From assembly GCA_902581445.1 (NCBI GenBank), contig CACHOG010000004.1:1-64000 (forward strand): 64,000 nucleotides of DNA, written 5' to 3'. The position numbers were made by a program, and so were the translations under genes. Shown here in pieces: positions 44,721 through 53,830 of this stretch. How positions within the stretch are numbered: position 1 is the stretch's first letter; every line of letters begins with the position of its first letter. A model generated the notes under the pieces. That model saw only the letters and a list, made by a program, of their open reading frames with translations. It did no database searches and was not told where the DNA came from. Origin of the DNA: an uncultured Pelagibacteraceae bacterium (GTDB lineage Bacteria > Pseudomonadota > Alphaproteobacteria > Pelagibacterales > Pelagibacteraceae).

Positions 44721-45340
44721 GGTTTAGGAATTTCTCCACCTCCCATAAAATTATATCCCTTTATAACTGCTTCTCTCTTTGAAATTTCTTCATACCATTT
44801 ACACAAACTTGAATAATTACTTAAACCAACATCATGCCATTGATGTCTCGCTACCCAAGGCCATGTAGCTATATCTGCTATTGTATACTCTTCACCTGCA
44901 AGAAATTTAGATACTGACAATCTATCGTTTAATCTTTGATATAGATCTTTTGTTATTTTAAAATATCTCTCTTGGCTGTATTTACTTTTACCTTTATTAA
45001 AATGATAGAAGTGATGGTAAGCTCCAATTTGCGGCCCGACCAATCCCATCTGTGCCATTAACCATTCGTCAATATTTGTTTTATTTTTACTGTGATAGAA
45101 TTTTTGAGTTTTTTCAGCCAAATAAATTAGAATAGCACCTGATCCAAAAACACTTTTACCGTTATCACTATCTTTTATAACTGGAATTTTGCTGAATGGA
45201 CTTATCTTTATGAAGTCTTCTTTAAATTGTTCACCTTCTGAAAGATTAACTTTTGTAACTTTGTAAGGAAGATTGATTTCCTCAAGCATAATGCTAATTT
45301 TTTTTCCGTTTGGGGTGTCAGCCGCAAATAACTCAATCAC
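44717..45340 (-). CDS. Glutathione S-transferase family protein
   Basis: A 207-residue protein with a thioredoxin-fold N-terminal domain (IELFAADTPNGKKISIMLEE, ISPFSKIPVIKD and GSGAILIYLAEK) and an all-helical C-terminal domain ending in WPWVARHQW, as in the Ure2p/YfcG-like bacterial GST group. The substrate is unknown; glutathione-linked reductase or disulfide-bond roles are typical. It overlaps the start of the ferredoxin reductase gene by eight bases, so it is part of the fdx-fnr-gst unit. Confidence 0.88.
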   Translation of the reverse strand: MIELFAADTPNGKKISIMLEEINLPYKVTKVNLSEGEQFKEDFIKISPFSKIPVIKDSDNGKSVFGSGAILIYLAEKTQKFYHSKNKTNIDEWLMAQMGLVGPQIGAYHHFYHFNKGKSKYSQERYFKITKDLYQRLNDRLSVSKFLAGEEYTIADIATWPWVARHQWHDVGLSNYSSLCKWYEEISKREAVIKGYNFMGGGEIPKP

Positions 45341-46351
45341 TTTTTACACCAAGTCTGTTCTTTATTGTTTTTGATGATGTAGTAAATTCAAATCTATATT
45401 TTTCATTTGGTCTTGCTAATTTAAAGCATGCTCTAGCTGCAAGGGCACCTTCATGAAATCCAGATAAAATTAACTTAAGTTTGCCAGGGTAATTACAAAT
45501 GTCACCAACTGCATATATCCCTTTTTGATTAGTCTCAAACTTTTCTGTGTCTACTTCCACAGTTTTTTTATTTAAATTTAGCCCCCAATTAGCAATTGGA
45601 CCTAGCTGCATAATTAGACCAAAAAAACCAAGCGCGAAGTCTGTTTTGAGTTTTTTAGTTTCTTTATTATCATTCTCGATCTCTATTTCTTCAAGCTTAC
45701 CATTGCCACTTACCATCTTAAGTTGAGAATTGGTAATTAAATTGATTTTACCAGCGTTTGAAAGCTCTTTTACTTTGTCAACTGTGGCCTGAGCTGCTCT
45801 AAATTCATCTCTTCTATGTATTAAGTTAACTTTTGATGTTTTTGATAATTCTAAAGCCCAATCTAGTGCACTATCTCCTCCACCAAAAATAGATACTGTT
45901 TTACCATCAAATATTTTTTTATCTTTAATAGAATATAAGATAGTTTTATTTTCAAATTGTTCACATTCTTTTGGCGAAAATTTTCTAGGCTCAAAGGATC
46001 CAACCCCTCCTGCAATAATTACATTTGGAGTTTCAAATTCTGTCCCTTTGCTTGTTTTTACTTTCCATTTTTCATTATCTTTTTTTAATTCATCTACTCT
46101 TTCACCTAAATGAAATTTTATATTAAAAGGTTTTAACTGTTCTAAAAGATTATTAGTTAATTCTTCTCCAGTGCATTCTGGAATTGCTGGAATATCATAA
46201 ATAGGTTTATCAGGATATAATTCAATACATTGACCACCTATCTTATCAAGGTTGTCTACAATTTCACAATCAAGACCAATCAATTTTAATTGATGTGCAG
46301 TAAATAATCCTGTTGGACCCGCTCCAATTATCAATGCATCTGTTTTAATCA

Positions 46352-46352
<1 letters not shown>
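45333..46352 (-). CDS. Ferredoxin-NADP reductase, thioredoxin-reductase-like type
   Basis: A 339-residue flavoprotein with the N-terminal FAD motif LIIGAGPTGLFTAHQL, the NADPH motif IFGGGDSALDWALEL, and the C-terminal YAVGDICNYPGKLKLI. Absence of the CxxC redox pair of thioredoxin reductase between the two domains identifies the TrxR-like FNR subclass (Bacillus YumC type). It shares one base with the stop of the adjacent 2Fe-2S ferredoxin gene, its likely redox partner. SAR11 proteorhodopsin loci characteristically have this pair downstream. Confidence 0.93.
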
Positions 46353-46735
<383 letters not shown>

Positions 46736-46749
46736 TTAACTCTTTAGAA

Positions 46750-47517
46750 TTAAGCTCTTCTGCCAGAGTTAGCAACTGCGCAAGACCAAATAATAACACC
46801 GAATGCGATCTTATTAACAAAGTCTGCTAAGTTGTAAATCACGTTAAGTGAGTTAGCATCAATACCACCTGTTAGGTAACCAAATACATAACCTAGTGGG
46901 TAAATAGCCCAACCTACTGTAACGATCATTCTTAAAGCACCAAATGCTGTTGCAAGTGATTTATTTCCAGATTTAGAAACAACTTTTCCTGCTTCTCCTG
47001 AAAATATTTCATAAAGGATGTAAATCCATCCCGCCATACCGATAATGAAACCAAGCATAGGGTTGATGAATCCAGCTTCTCCTAAATATCCACCTACTAA
47101 CATTACTAAAGAACCAATTAAGATTCTCCAGAATATTCCAGTTGGAACTTTTTTAACTGCAGCTAGAATTAAATAAAATTCTATTAACTGTAGTGGTACA
47201 GTAATTAACCAGTCAATATATCTGTAAACAGTTGGAGTATCACCTGTTTCAACCCATACTGCTCTCATATACATATAGTGAATGAATGCTATACCAGTTA
47301 CTAATCCAGCTACGTTTACTGATTTTCTCCACTGAGTGCTAACATTAGCTTGCTCCATAAAGAAAAACGCTGTAGCTGCCAACATACCCATTGAAATTAA
47401 CCAGAATGAAATTCCAACGAAATCATCCGTAGCTAAAAAGGCTGTTGCTGCGTTAGCCGCTGTAGTTGCTCCAACAAGAGCAAATAAAGCTAAAGCTAGC
47501 GTTTTAAGTTTTTTCAT
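46750..47517 (-). CDS. Proteorhodopsin, blue-tuned (Gln at position 105)
   Basis: A 255-residue light-driven proton pump. After a signal peptide (ALALFALVGATTAANA) come seven helices: the proton acceptor Asp102 (Asp97 in the prototype), donor Glu113 (Glu108), His80 (His75) and retinal Lys236 (Lys231), with a constant offset of five. Gln110 (prototype 105) in TVPLQLIEFY predicts blue rather than green absorption. The ORF reaches 47532, but 47517 is chosen because a GAGGGAG ribosome site would otherwise lie inside the gene. A strong terminator follows, so it is a stand-alone transcript. Confidence 0.97.
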   Translation of the reverse strand: MKKLKTLALALFALVGATTAANAATAFLATDDFVGISFWLISMGMLAATAFFFMEQANVSTQWRKSVNVAGLVTGIAFIHYMYMRAVWVETGDTPTVYRYIDWLITVPLQLIEFYLILAAVKKVPTGIFWRILIGSLVMLVGGYLGEAGFINPMLGFIIGMAGWIYILYEIFSGEAGKVVSKSGNKSLATAFGALRMIVTVGWAIYPLGYVFGYLTGGIDANSLNVIYNLADFVNKIAFGVIIWSCAVANSGRRA

Positions 47518-47545
47518 AAAAAACTCCCTCATTAGTTAGTTTTTA

Positions 47546-47583
47546 TAGTTTATATAAACTACAGCAGTAAGATTACTTACTGC
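47546..47583. promoter_or_regulatory. Two adjacent palindromes upstream of proteorhodopsin
   Basis: A perfect 16-base palindrome TAGTTTATATAAACTA (47546-47561) is followed two bases later by an inverted repeat GCAGTAAG-ATTA-CTTACTGC (47564-47583). On the minus strand a TATAAA lies 17 bases after TTACTG, so the elements overlap the likely promoter. They could be operators or a leader hairpin; no binding protein is known to me. Confidence 0.5.
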
Positions 47584-47719
47584 GAAGTTAGGGGTTAATT
47601 ACCAAATAAAAATAGTTAATAGAAGACTTTTTTACCTCTAATAAGTATTGATTTTACTGTGTTTTTGAAATTTAATACAACCTAGGTACCAAAAATACTA
47701 ACAAATTCGAGTCATACAT

Positions 47720-49618
47720 ATGAGTTCAAATTTTAACAAGATTTATGAGGAATCTTTAAAAAATCCAGAACAATTTTGGAAAGAAATATCAGAAGAAATC
47801 TTCTGGTTTAAAAAACCAACTAAAATTTTGAGCAAAGATAATCCTCCATTCTACAAATGGTTCACCGATGGGGTAACAAATACTTGTTATAACGCATTAG
47901 ATATCCATATTGATCAAGGTAGAGGTGATAAAACTGCTTTAATTTACGATAGTCCAATCACAGGTAATAAAAAACAGTTCACTTACAAAGAGTTGAGAGC
48001 TCAAGTATCCAAATTTGCAGGTGCATTGAGTAACCATGGTATTAATAAAGGTGACAGAGTAATAATTTACATGCCAATGATACCAGAAGCAGTAGTTGCA
48101 ATGCTTGCATGCGGTAGAATTGGAGCAATTCACTCTGTTGTCTTCGGTGGATTTGCTTCAAATGAGCTTGCAAGTAGGATTGATGACAGTAAAGCAAAAC
48201 TTTTGGTAACAGCATCTTGTGGTTTTGAACCAGGAAGAACTGTTGAATACAAACCATTAGTCGATGAAGCACTTAAACTTGCTAATCACAAACCTGATAA
48301 AACTATTTTGTTTCAAAGAAAAGGTTATGAGGTAAAATTAAATGCTCCCAAAGAAATAAGTTGGGATGAAGCTCTATCAGATGCAAAAGATGTTGACTGT
48401 GCTGAAATGAATTCCAATGAGTTTGCATATATTTTGTATACTTCAGGCACTACAGGGGTGCCGAAGGGAATCGTTAGAGACATTGGTGGACACATAGTTG
48501 CTTTAAAATGGACTATGAAAAATATTTATAACATAGATACAGATGATGTTTGGTGGTCAGCGAGTGATATAGGATGGATTGTAGGACACTCATACATTGT
48601 TTATGCTCCACTATTCAAAGGATGCACAACAGTACTCTTTGAGGGAAAACCTGTTGGTACTCCTGATGCTGGTGCCTTCTGGAAAATAATTTCCGAGTAT
48701 AATGTAAAATCTTTATTCACCGCTCCAACAGCTTTTAGAGCTATAAAGAAAGAAGATCCAGATGGAAAATTCTTTTCTAAATATGATTTAAGTAAATTTG
48801 AAGCTCTCTTTCTGGCTGGAGAACGAGCTGATCCAGATACAATCAAATGGGCAGAGTCTCTTTTAAAAGTTCCAGTGATAGATCATTGGTGGCAAACAGA
48901 AACAAGTTGGGCTATAAGTTCCAATTGTACTGGGATAGAGATGATGAAAACAAAATATGGTTCAGCTTGTAAAGCTGTTCCAGGATATGATGTAAAAATT
49001 ATAAAACCAGATCAATCATTAGCAAAACCAAATGAGATGGGAGATATAGTCGTAAAACTACCTCTTCCTCCAGGAACATTTCCAACTTTATGGAAAGCAG
49101 ATAAAAGATATGAAGAAAATTATATGACCAACTATAAAGGTTATTACCAAACTTATGATGCGGGCCATATAGATGATGATGGATATATTTGGATTATGTC
49201 TAGAACTGACGATATTATAAATGTTGCAGGACATAGACTTTCAACTGGAGCAATCGAGGAAGTTTTATCTGAACATCAATCAGTTGCTGAATGTGCAGTA
49301 ATCGGAATTAAAGATCAATTAAAAGGACAATTGCCCATTGGTTTAATTGCATTAAAGGCAGGGGTAACAAAAGATAATGAAACAATAACTAAAGAATGTG
49401 TGCAAATGGTAAGAAATAAAGTTGGTCCAGTTGCAGCATTTAAAACTGCTTTAGTAGTAAAAAGACTGCCAAAAACGAGATCTGGCAAAGTATTAAGAGG
49501 AACAATAAGAAAAATTGCAGATAAAGAGGAATATAAAATGCCAGCAACAATAGATGATCCAACAATTTTAGATGAAATTAAAGCTGATCTGATAAAAAGT
49601 AAAATTCTTAATATATAA
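47720..49618 (+). CDS. prpE: Propionyl-CoA/acyl-CoA synthetase, PrpE type
   Basis: A 632-residue acyl-adenylate-forming enzyme that activates short-chain acids with ATP and CoA. LNTCYN-type TNTCYNALDIHID and ALIYDSPITG near the start match propionyl-CoA synthetase more than acetyl-CoA synthetase. The AMP-binding loop is YTSGTTGVPKGIVRD, WWQTETSW is the acyl-site loop, and the catalytic Lys is in TRSGKVLRGTIRK, the usual target of regulatory acetylation. Length equals PrpE (628). It is divergent from proteorhodopsin with about 200 bases between the starts. Confidence 0.9.
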   Translation: MSSNFNKIYEESLKNPEQFWKEISEEIFWFKKPTKILSKDNPPFYKWFTDGVTNTCYNALDIHIDQGRGDKTALIYDSPITGNKKQFTYKELRAQVSKFAGALSNHGINKGDRVIIYMPMIPEAVVAMLACGRIGAIHSVVFGGFASNELASRIDDSKAKLLVTASCGFEPGRTVEYKPLVDEALKLANHKPDKTILFQRKGYEVKLNAPKEISWDEALSDAKDVDCAEMNSNEFAYILYTSGTTGVPKGIVRDIGGHIVALKWTMKNIYNIDTDDVWWSASDIGWIVGHSYIVYAPLFKGCTTVLFEGKPVGTPDAGAFWKIISEYNVKSLFTAPTAFRAIKKEDPDGKFFSKYDLSKFEALFLAGERADPDTIKWAESLLKVPVIDHWWQTETSWAISSNCTGIEMMKTKYGSACKAVPGYDVKIIKPDQSLAKPNEMGDIVVKLPLPPGTFPTLWKADKRYEENYMTNYKGYYQTYDAGHIDDDGYIWIMSRTDDIINVAGHRLSTGAIEEVLSEHQSVAECAVIGIKDQLKGQLPIGLIALKAGVTKDNETITKECVQMVRNKVGPVAAFKTALVVKRLPKTRSGKVLRGTIRKIADKEEYKMPATIDDPTILDEIKADLIKSKILNI

Positions 49619-49620
49619 TT

Positions 49621-50931
49621 CTAGTTAAATACAATCGGTTTTCCCTCAGCATCTCCAAGAATTTCTCCATTTTTAACTTTAATTTTCCCACCTATTATTG
49701 TTGCAACAGGGCAGCCTTTAAATTTTTTCCCATTAAAAGGCGACCATTTACACTTGCTTTCGATATTTTCATTTTTGATTTCAATTTCTTTGTTCATGTC
49801 AACTATTGTGAAATCAGCATCAAAATCTTTTTTGATAAAACCTTTATTTTGTATTCCGAAAATTTTAACGGGGTTTTCACATACTAATTTGATTAATTGC
49901 TCAAGTTTTAATTTACCGTCATTAATATGGTTCAACATTACAGGTAACAAAGTTTGTACACCTGGCATTCCTGACGGAGAGTCTGGGTACTCTTTTTTTT
50001 TATTTTCTGCTAAATGTGGTGCGTGATCTGACCCAATTGTATCATTGTAATTGTTTCTGATAGCATACCATAAACGATCATAGTGAGATTTATCTCTTAT
50101 AGGTGGATTCATTTGAGCGAATGATCCTAGCTCATCATAACAGTCTGGCGCATATGTTGTTAAATGTTGTGGGGTAATTTCAAAAGTAATATTTCCTTTA
50201 TGTTGTGATAAAAAATCTACCTCTTCTTTAGTTGTTATGTGAAGTATATGTGCTTTTTTATTTAATCTGATTGCAATCTTTACAATTCTTCTTGTAGAAG
50301 ACATTGCACATTCTTCATTTCTCCAAACAGGATGGCTTTTTACATCTCCTTTAACCCTAAGTTTTTTTCTTTGATTTAATATATCTTCGTCTTCTGAATG
50401 AACGGCAACAACTTTTGATGTGTGTTTAAATACATTTTCTATATCTTTTTCTTTATGTACAAGCAGAGTGCCGGTGGATGAACCAGCGAATAATTTTACT
50501 CCACAACATCCCTCAAGGCTTTTTAAGTTTGCAAGTTCTTCTGAATTATCAGGTGTAGCACCGAAATAAAAAGCATAATTACAGAACATTCTTTTTTTTG
50601 CTAAATTTAATTTATTTTTAAATTCTTTTGCTGAGGTTGTTGGTGGATTTGTATTAGGCATTTCAAATACACTTGTTATGCCTCCCACAACTGCTGCTCT
50701 ACTACCTGTGTGAAGATCTTCTGCATCTGTTGAACCTGGCTCTCTAAAGTGTACTTGTGTATCCATACATCCCGGCAAAACTATTAAATTTTGCGCATCA
50801 AAAGTTTCTTTTGTTTCATCTGAAATTTTATCTGAAATTTGTATTATTCTAGCGTTTTTTACTCCTATGTCCTTTTTTTGAAGTTTACCTTCAATAAAAC
50901 ATGAGCCATTTTTGATAATAAGATCTAACAT
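49621..50931 (-). CDS. pyrC: Dihydroorotase, class I type
   Basis: A 436-residue amidohydrolase of pyrimidine synthesis: it closes carbamoyl-aspartate to dihydroorotate. The first zinc pair is in DTQVHFREPG, downstream histidines occur in VAVHSEDED and HILHITTKEE, and the catalytic Asp is in IGSDHAPH. A carboxylated-Lys site fits GVKLFAGSST. Length and motifs match the class I (PyrC/AllB-like) enzymes; an allantoinase or hydantoinase is the alternative, less likely given the REPG and GSDHAPH combination. It converges on prpE with a 2-base gap. Confidence 0.9.
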   Translation of the reverse strand: MLDLIIKNGSCFIEGKLQKKDIGVKNARIIQISDKISDETKETFDAQNLIVLPGCMDTQVHFREPGSTDAEDLHTGSRAAVVGGITSVFEMPNTNPPTTSAKEFKNKLNLAKKRMFCNYAFYFGATPDNSEELANLKSLEGCCGVKLFAGSSTGTLLVHKEKDIENVFKHTSKVVAVHSEDEDILNQRKKLRVKGDVKSHPVWRNEECAMSSTRRIVKIAIRLNKKAHILHITTKEEVDFLSQHKGNITFEITPQHLTTYAPDCYDELGSFAQMNPPIRDKSHYDRLWYAIRNNYNDTIGSDHAPHLAENKKKEYPDSPSGMPGVQTLLPVMLNHINDGKLKLEQLIKLVCENPVKIFGIQNKGFIKKDFDADFTIVDMNKEIEIKNENIESKCKWSPFNGKKFKGCPVATIIGGKIKVKNGEILGDAEGKPIVFN

Positions 50932-50974
50932 TTTTGAAAATAGTAATTATATTATTAGTGATTAATAATCAATT

Positions 50975-51862
50975 ATGAATGTGGATAAAGTTTATATTTT
51001 AGAAGATCGAGGGGTTCTTTACATTAATGGTGATGATTGTACTGAGTTTCTTCAAAACTTAATTACAAACGATCTTAACAAAGTTTCAGAGAATAATAGT
51101 TGTTTTGCATCTTTATTGACACCACAAGGAAAATATTTATTTGATTTTATTATAGTTAAACACAAAGAAGGATATTTTATTGATTGTGAAAAAAAAATTA
51201 TTAATGAGCTATTTAATAAGTTAAATTTATATAAACTAAGATCTAAAGTTGAAATTTTAAATTTAAGCAATGAATTCGTAGTAGCTGTAATAAGTAAGGA
51301 AAAGTTTTTAACTTTTGAAAACACAAAAGATATTGTTGGTAATACAATTAAATATCGATCTGATCCTATATTTTTAGATCCAAGAACTTCAGCTTTGGGA
51401 GCTAGAATTATTATAAATTTAGAAAAGCTTTATCTGTCTATAAAAAAATTAAACTTGAGATCTTCAAATATTAAAGAATATTACGACCACAGTTTTGATA
51501 TTGGTATACCTCAAATAGATACACAAAAATTGCAAAATAAATTATTCGGTATTGAATGCAATTTTGAGGAACTTAATGGCCTTGATTTTAAAAAAGGGTG
51601 CTATGTGGGACAAGAAAATACCGCAAGAATAAAATTAAAAGATAAACAATATAAAAAACTATTTCCGATTAAAGTTTTAGAAGGTGAAATAAAAATAGAC
51701 GATGAAATTAAACAGAATAATAAAATATTTGGAAAAGTACTGATTGATCAAGTTTATCCTTTTGGTTTAATTAAGTTCAAAGATAGCGATATCAAAATTA
51801 GTGAAAACTTTATTTGCGGTTCAGCAAAAATTAAACTTTTAAAGCCAAATTGGTTTGAATAA
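50975..51862 (+). CDS. ygfZ: YgfZ/GcvT-like folate-binding Fe-S cluster protein
   Basis: A 295-residue protein of the YgfZ family, structurally like GcvT. The signature KGCYVGQENTARIK (family K-G-C-x-x-GQE) includes the conserved Cys that is required in E. coli for folate-linked repair or assembly of certain Fe-S enzymes, including the MiaB tRNA-modifying enzyme. The N-terminus (LEDRGVLYINGDDCTEFLQN) is the usual GcvT-like start. It is divergent from pyrC and ends one base before the CCA of a tRNA gene on the other strand. Confidence 0.93.
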   Translation: MNVDKVYILEDRGVLYINGDDCTEFLQNLITNDLNKVSENNSCFASLLTPQGKYLFDFIIVKHKEGYFIDCEKKIINELFNKLNLYKLRSKVEILNLSNEFVVAVISKEKFLTFENTKDIVGNTIKYRSDPIFLDPRTSALGARIIINLEKLYLSIKKLNLRSSNIKEYYDHSFDIGIPQIDTQKLQNKLFGIECNFEELNGLDFKKGCYVGQENTARIKLKDKQYKKLFPIKVLEGEIKIDDEIKQNNKIFGKVLIDQVYPFGLIKFKDSDIKISENFICGSAKIKLLKPNWFE

Positions 51863-51863
51863 A

Positions 51864-51949
51864 TGGTGCGGTCAGTGAGACTTGAACTCACATGAGCTAG
51901 GCTCACACGGCCCTCAACCGTGCCTGTCTACCAATTTCAGCATGACCGC
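51864..51949 (-). tRNA. tRNA-Leu (anticodon GAG)
   Basis: On the minus strand the gene runs from acceptor GCGGTCA (51949 down) to TGACCGC, with discriminator A and an encoded CCA (51866-51864). The anticodon arm is CACGG-TTGAGGG-CCGTG with anticodon GAG, reading CUC and CUU leucine codons. A long variable arm (GAGCCTAGCTC), the leucine hallmark, precedes the T arm GTGAG-TTCAAGT-CTCAC. Length is 86 bases. It starts 57 bases before nadA on the other strand. Confidence 0.97.
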
Positions 51950-51971
51950 AATTATGCGGCAGAATAAGTGA

Positions 51972-52006
51972 ATGACAATTATCTTTCAAGTTGATAGATT
52001 TAATGT
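51972..52006 (+). promoter_or_regulatory. nadA promoter, probably leaderless
   Basis: ATGACA (51972-51977), 17 bases, then TAGATT (51995-52000), then TAATGT and ATG at 52007. Transcription starting about seven bases after the -10 would begin at the start codon itself. Inferred from spacing only. Confidence 0.5.
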
Positions 52007-52996
52007 ATGGAACTTAACTCGGAAATAAAAAAAGCAACTGATCCAATTTATAAGAAAATTTCAAAAACTGTACCCGAAATTGAATGGGCTATTCATGCTC
52101 CATATATCTACAAAATCAATAAACTAAAAAAAGAAAAGAACGCAGTGATCCTTGCACATAATTACCAAACTCCAGAAATTTATCATGGTATATCAGATTT
52201 TTCTGCTGACTCACTAGCTCTAGCCGTTGAGGCTGCAAAAACAAAAGCAGATATTATAATAATGTGTGGAGTACATTTTATGGCTGAGACTGCAAAACTG
52301 ATGAGTCCTCAGAAAAAAGTTTTCTTGCCTGATATGAGAGCAGGCTGCTCTTTATCATCATCCATTACCGGTGAGGATGTGAGAAAACTTAAAAAAAAAT
52401 ATCCTGGAGTACCAGTAGTTTCTTATGTAAATACCTCTGCTGATGTTAAAGCAGAAACAGATGTTTGTTGTACCTCAGCAAATGCAGTTAAAATTGTAAA
52501 TTCATTAAATGTTAAAAAAGTAATCTTTCTTCCAGATGATTATCTTGCAAAATATGTCGCGTCACAAACTGATGTTGAAATAATTTCATGGAAAGGTACT
52601 TGTCAAGTTCACGAACAATTTAACGATGAAGAAATTAATGAAATTAGAAAAAATAACCCAGGAATTAAAATTATTGCACATCCTGAGTGTCCTCCAGATG
52701 TAATTAGAGCGAGTGATTTTGCAGGTTCAACTAGCGGAATGATCAAGTACGTAAAAGATAATCAGCCAGAGAAAGTAATGATGGTTACAGAATGTTCAAT
52801 GAGCGATAATGTTCAAATTGATAATCCAAATGTTCAATTCATAAGACCATGTAATTTATGCCCGCATATGAAGAGAATTACTTTACCAAAAATTTTAGAT
52901 TGTCTTGAAAATGAGACAAACGAAATTATTATGAGTAAAGAAACAATAGAAAAAGCTAGAAAATCAGTAGAGAGAATGGCAGAGATAGGCAGATAA
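52007..52996 (+). CDS. nadA: Quinolinate synthase
   Basis: A 329-residue [4Fe-4S] enzyme condensing iminoaspartate with dihydroxyacetone phosphate to quinolinate for NAD synthesis. AVILAHNYQTPEIY, then ADSLALAVEA and MAETAKLMSPQKKVFLPD are conserved, and the three cluster cysteines fall in DMRAGCSLS, near the ECPPD region and in RPCNLCPHM. It is followed five bases later by nadC. L-aspartate oxidase (nadB), which supplies iminoaspartate, is not in the window. Confidence 0.96.
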   Translation: MELNSEIKKATDPIYKKISKTVPEIEWAIHAPYIYKINKLKKEKNAVILAHNYQTPEIYHGISDFSADSLALAVEAAKTKADIIIMCGVHFMAETAKLMSPQKKVFLPDMRAGCSLSSSITGEDVRKLKKKYPGVPVVSYVNTSADVKAETDVCCTSANAVKIVNSLNVKKVIFLPDDYLAKYVASQTDVEIISWKGTCQVHEQFNDEEINEIRKNNPGIKIIAHPECPPDVIRASDFAGSTSGMIKYVKDNQPEKVMMVTECSMSDNVQIDNPNVQFIRPCNLCPHMKRITLPKILDCLENETNEIIMSKETIEKARKSVERMAEIGR

Positions 52997-53001
52997 TTTC
53001 T

Positions 53002-53829
53002 GTGTCTAAAATAAAATTATCAAAAAAGTATATATATAAAATTTGTAAAGATGCTTTAAAAGAAGATCTCTATCCCTCTGGAGACATAACCTCAAAACTT
53101 TTAAATAACAAAAAAAAAATAAAAGCAAAAATTGTATCAAATTCTAGCGGTATAATTGGCGGCTTAAATATAGCAAAACAAACATTTAAAATAATTGATA
53201 AAAAAATATTATTTAAAATAAAAAAAAAAGAGGGATCAAGAATTAAGAATAATCAGGTAATTGCGGAAGTTTTTGGAAATGTTAAGAATATTCTAACTGG
53301 TGAGAGAGTAGCTCTTAATTTTTTATCTCATATTTCAGGTATAGCGACTCAAACAAGTAAATTTGTCAATAAGGTAAAGAAAAATACTAAGATTTGTTGT
53401 ACTAGAAAAACTATACCAGGTCTAAGAGCCATTCAAAAATATGCGGTTAACTTGGGTGGTGGATATAACCATCGTTTTAATTTAAGTGATGAATTCTTAA
53501 TTAAAGACAATCACATTGCTTATACAAACATAAGAGAATTAGTTATTAAAGCAAAAAAAAATAGAAAAAAAATTACCGTTGAAATAGATAATTTAAATCA
53601 ATTAAAAAAAATATTAGATTTAAAATTTGATACTATTTTATTTGATAACATGAACGTCAAAAATCTAAAAAAAGGTGTTCGACTAGTTAAGAACAAATAT
53701 GAAACTGAGGCGTCTGGCAATGTTAATTTAAAAAATATAAAAAAAATAGCTTCAACTGGTGTAAATAGAATTTCTATTGGACGCCTAACACATAGTGTTT
53801 CTGCAATTGATTTAAAATTAGAAATTTAA
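53002..53829 (+). CDS. nadC: Nicotinate-nucleotide pyrophosphorylase (quinolinate phosphoribosyltransferase)
   Basis: A 275-residue enzyme turning quinolinate and PRPP into nicotinate mononucleotide. Typical segments are LKEDLYPSGDITSKLL, GERVALNFLSHISGIAT, CTRKTIPGLRAIQKYAV and the GGGYNHRFNLSDEFLIKDNH active-site strand. The start is GTG at 53002, five bases after nadA, where MSKIKLSKKY begins; no ATG fits better. It is strongly Lys/Ile/Asn-biased, as other genes here. It converges on ppdK with a gap of one base. Confidence 0.95.
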   Translation: MSKIKLSKKYIYKICKDALKEDLYPSGDITSKLLNNKKKIKAKIVSNSSGIIGGLNIAKQTFKIIDKKILFKIKKKEGSRIKNNQVIAEVFGNVKNILTGERVALNFLSHISGIATQTSKFVNKVKKNTKICCTRKTIPGLRAIQKYAVNLGGGYNHRFNLSDEFLIKDNHIAYTNIRELVIKAKKNRKKITVEIDNLNQLKKILDLKFDTILFDNMNVKNLKKGVRLVKNKYETEASGNVNLKNIKKIASTGVNRISIGRLTHSVSAIDLKLEI

Positions 53830-53830
53830 A

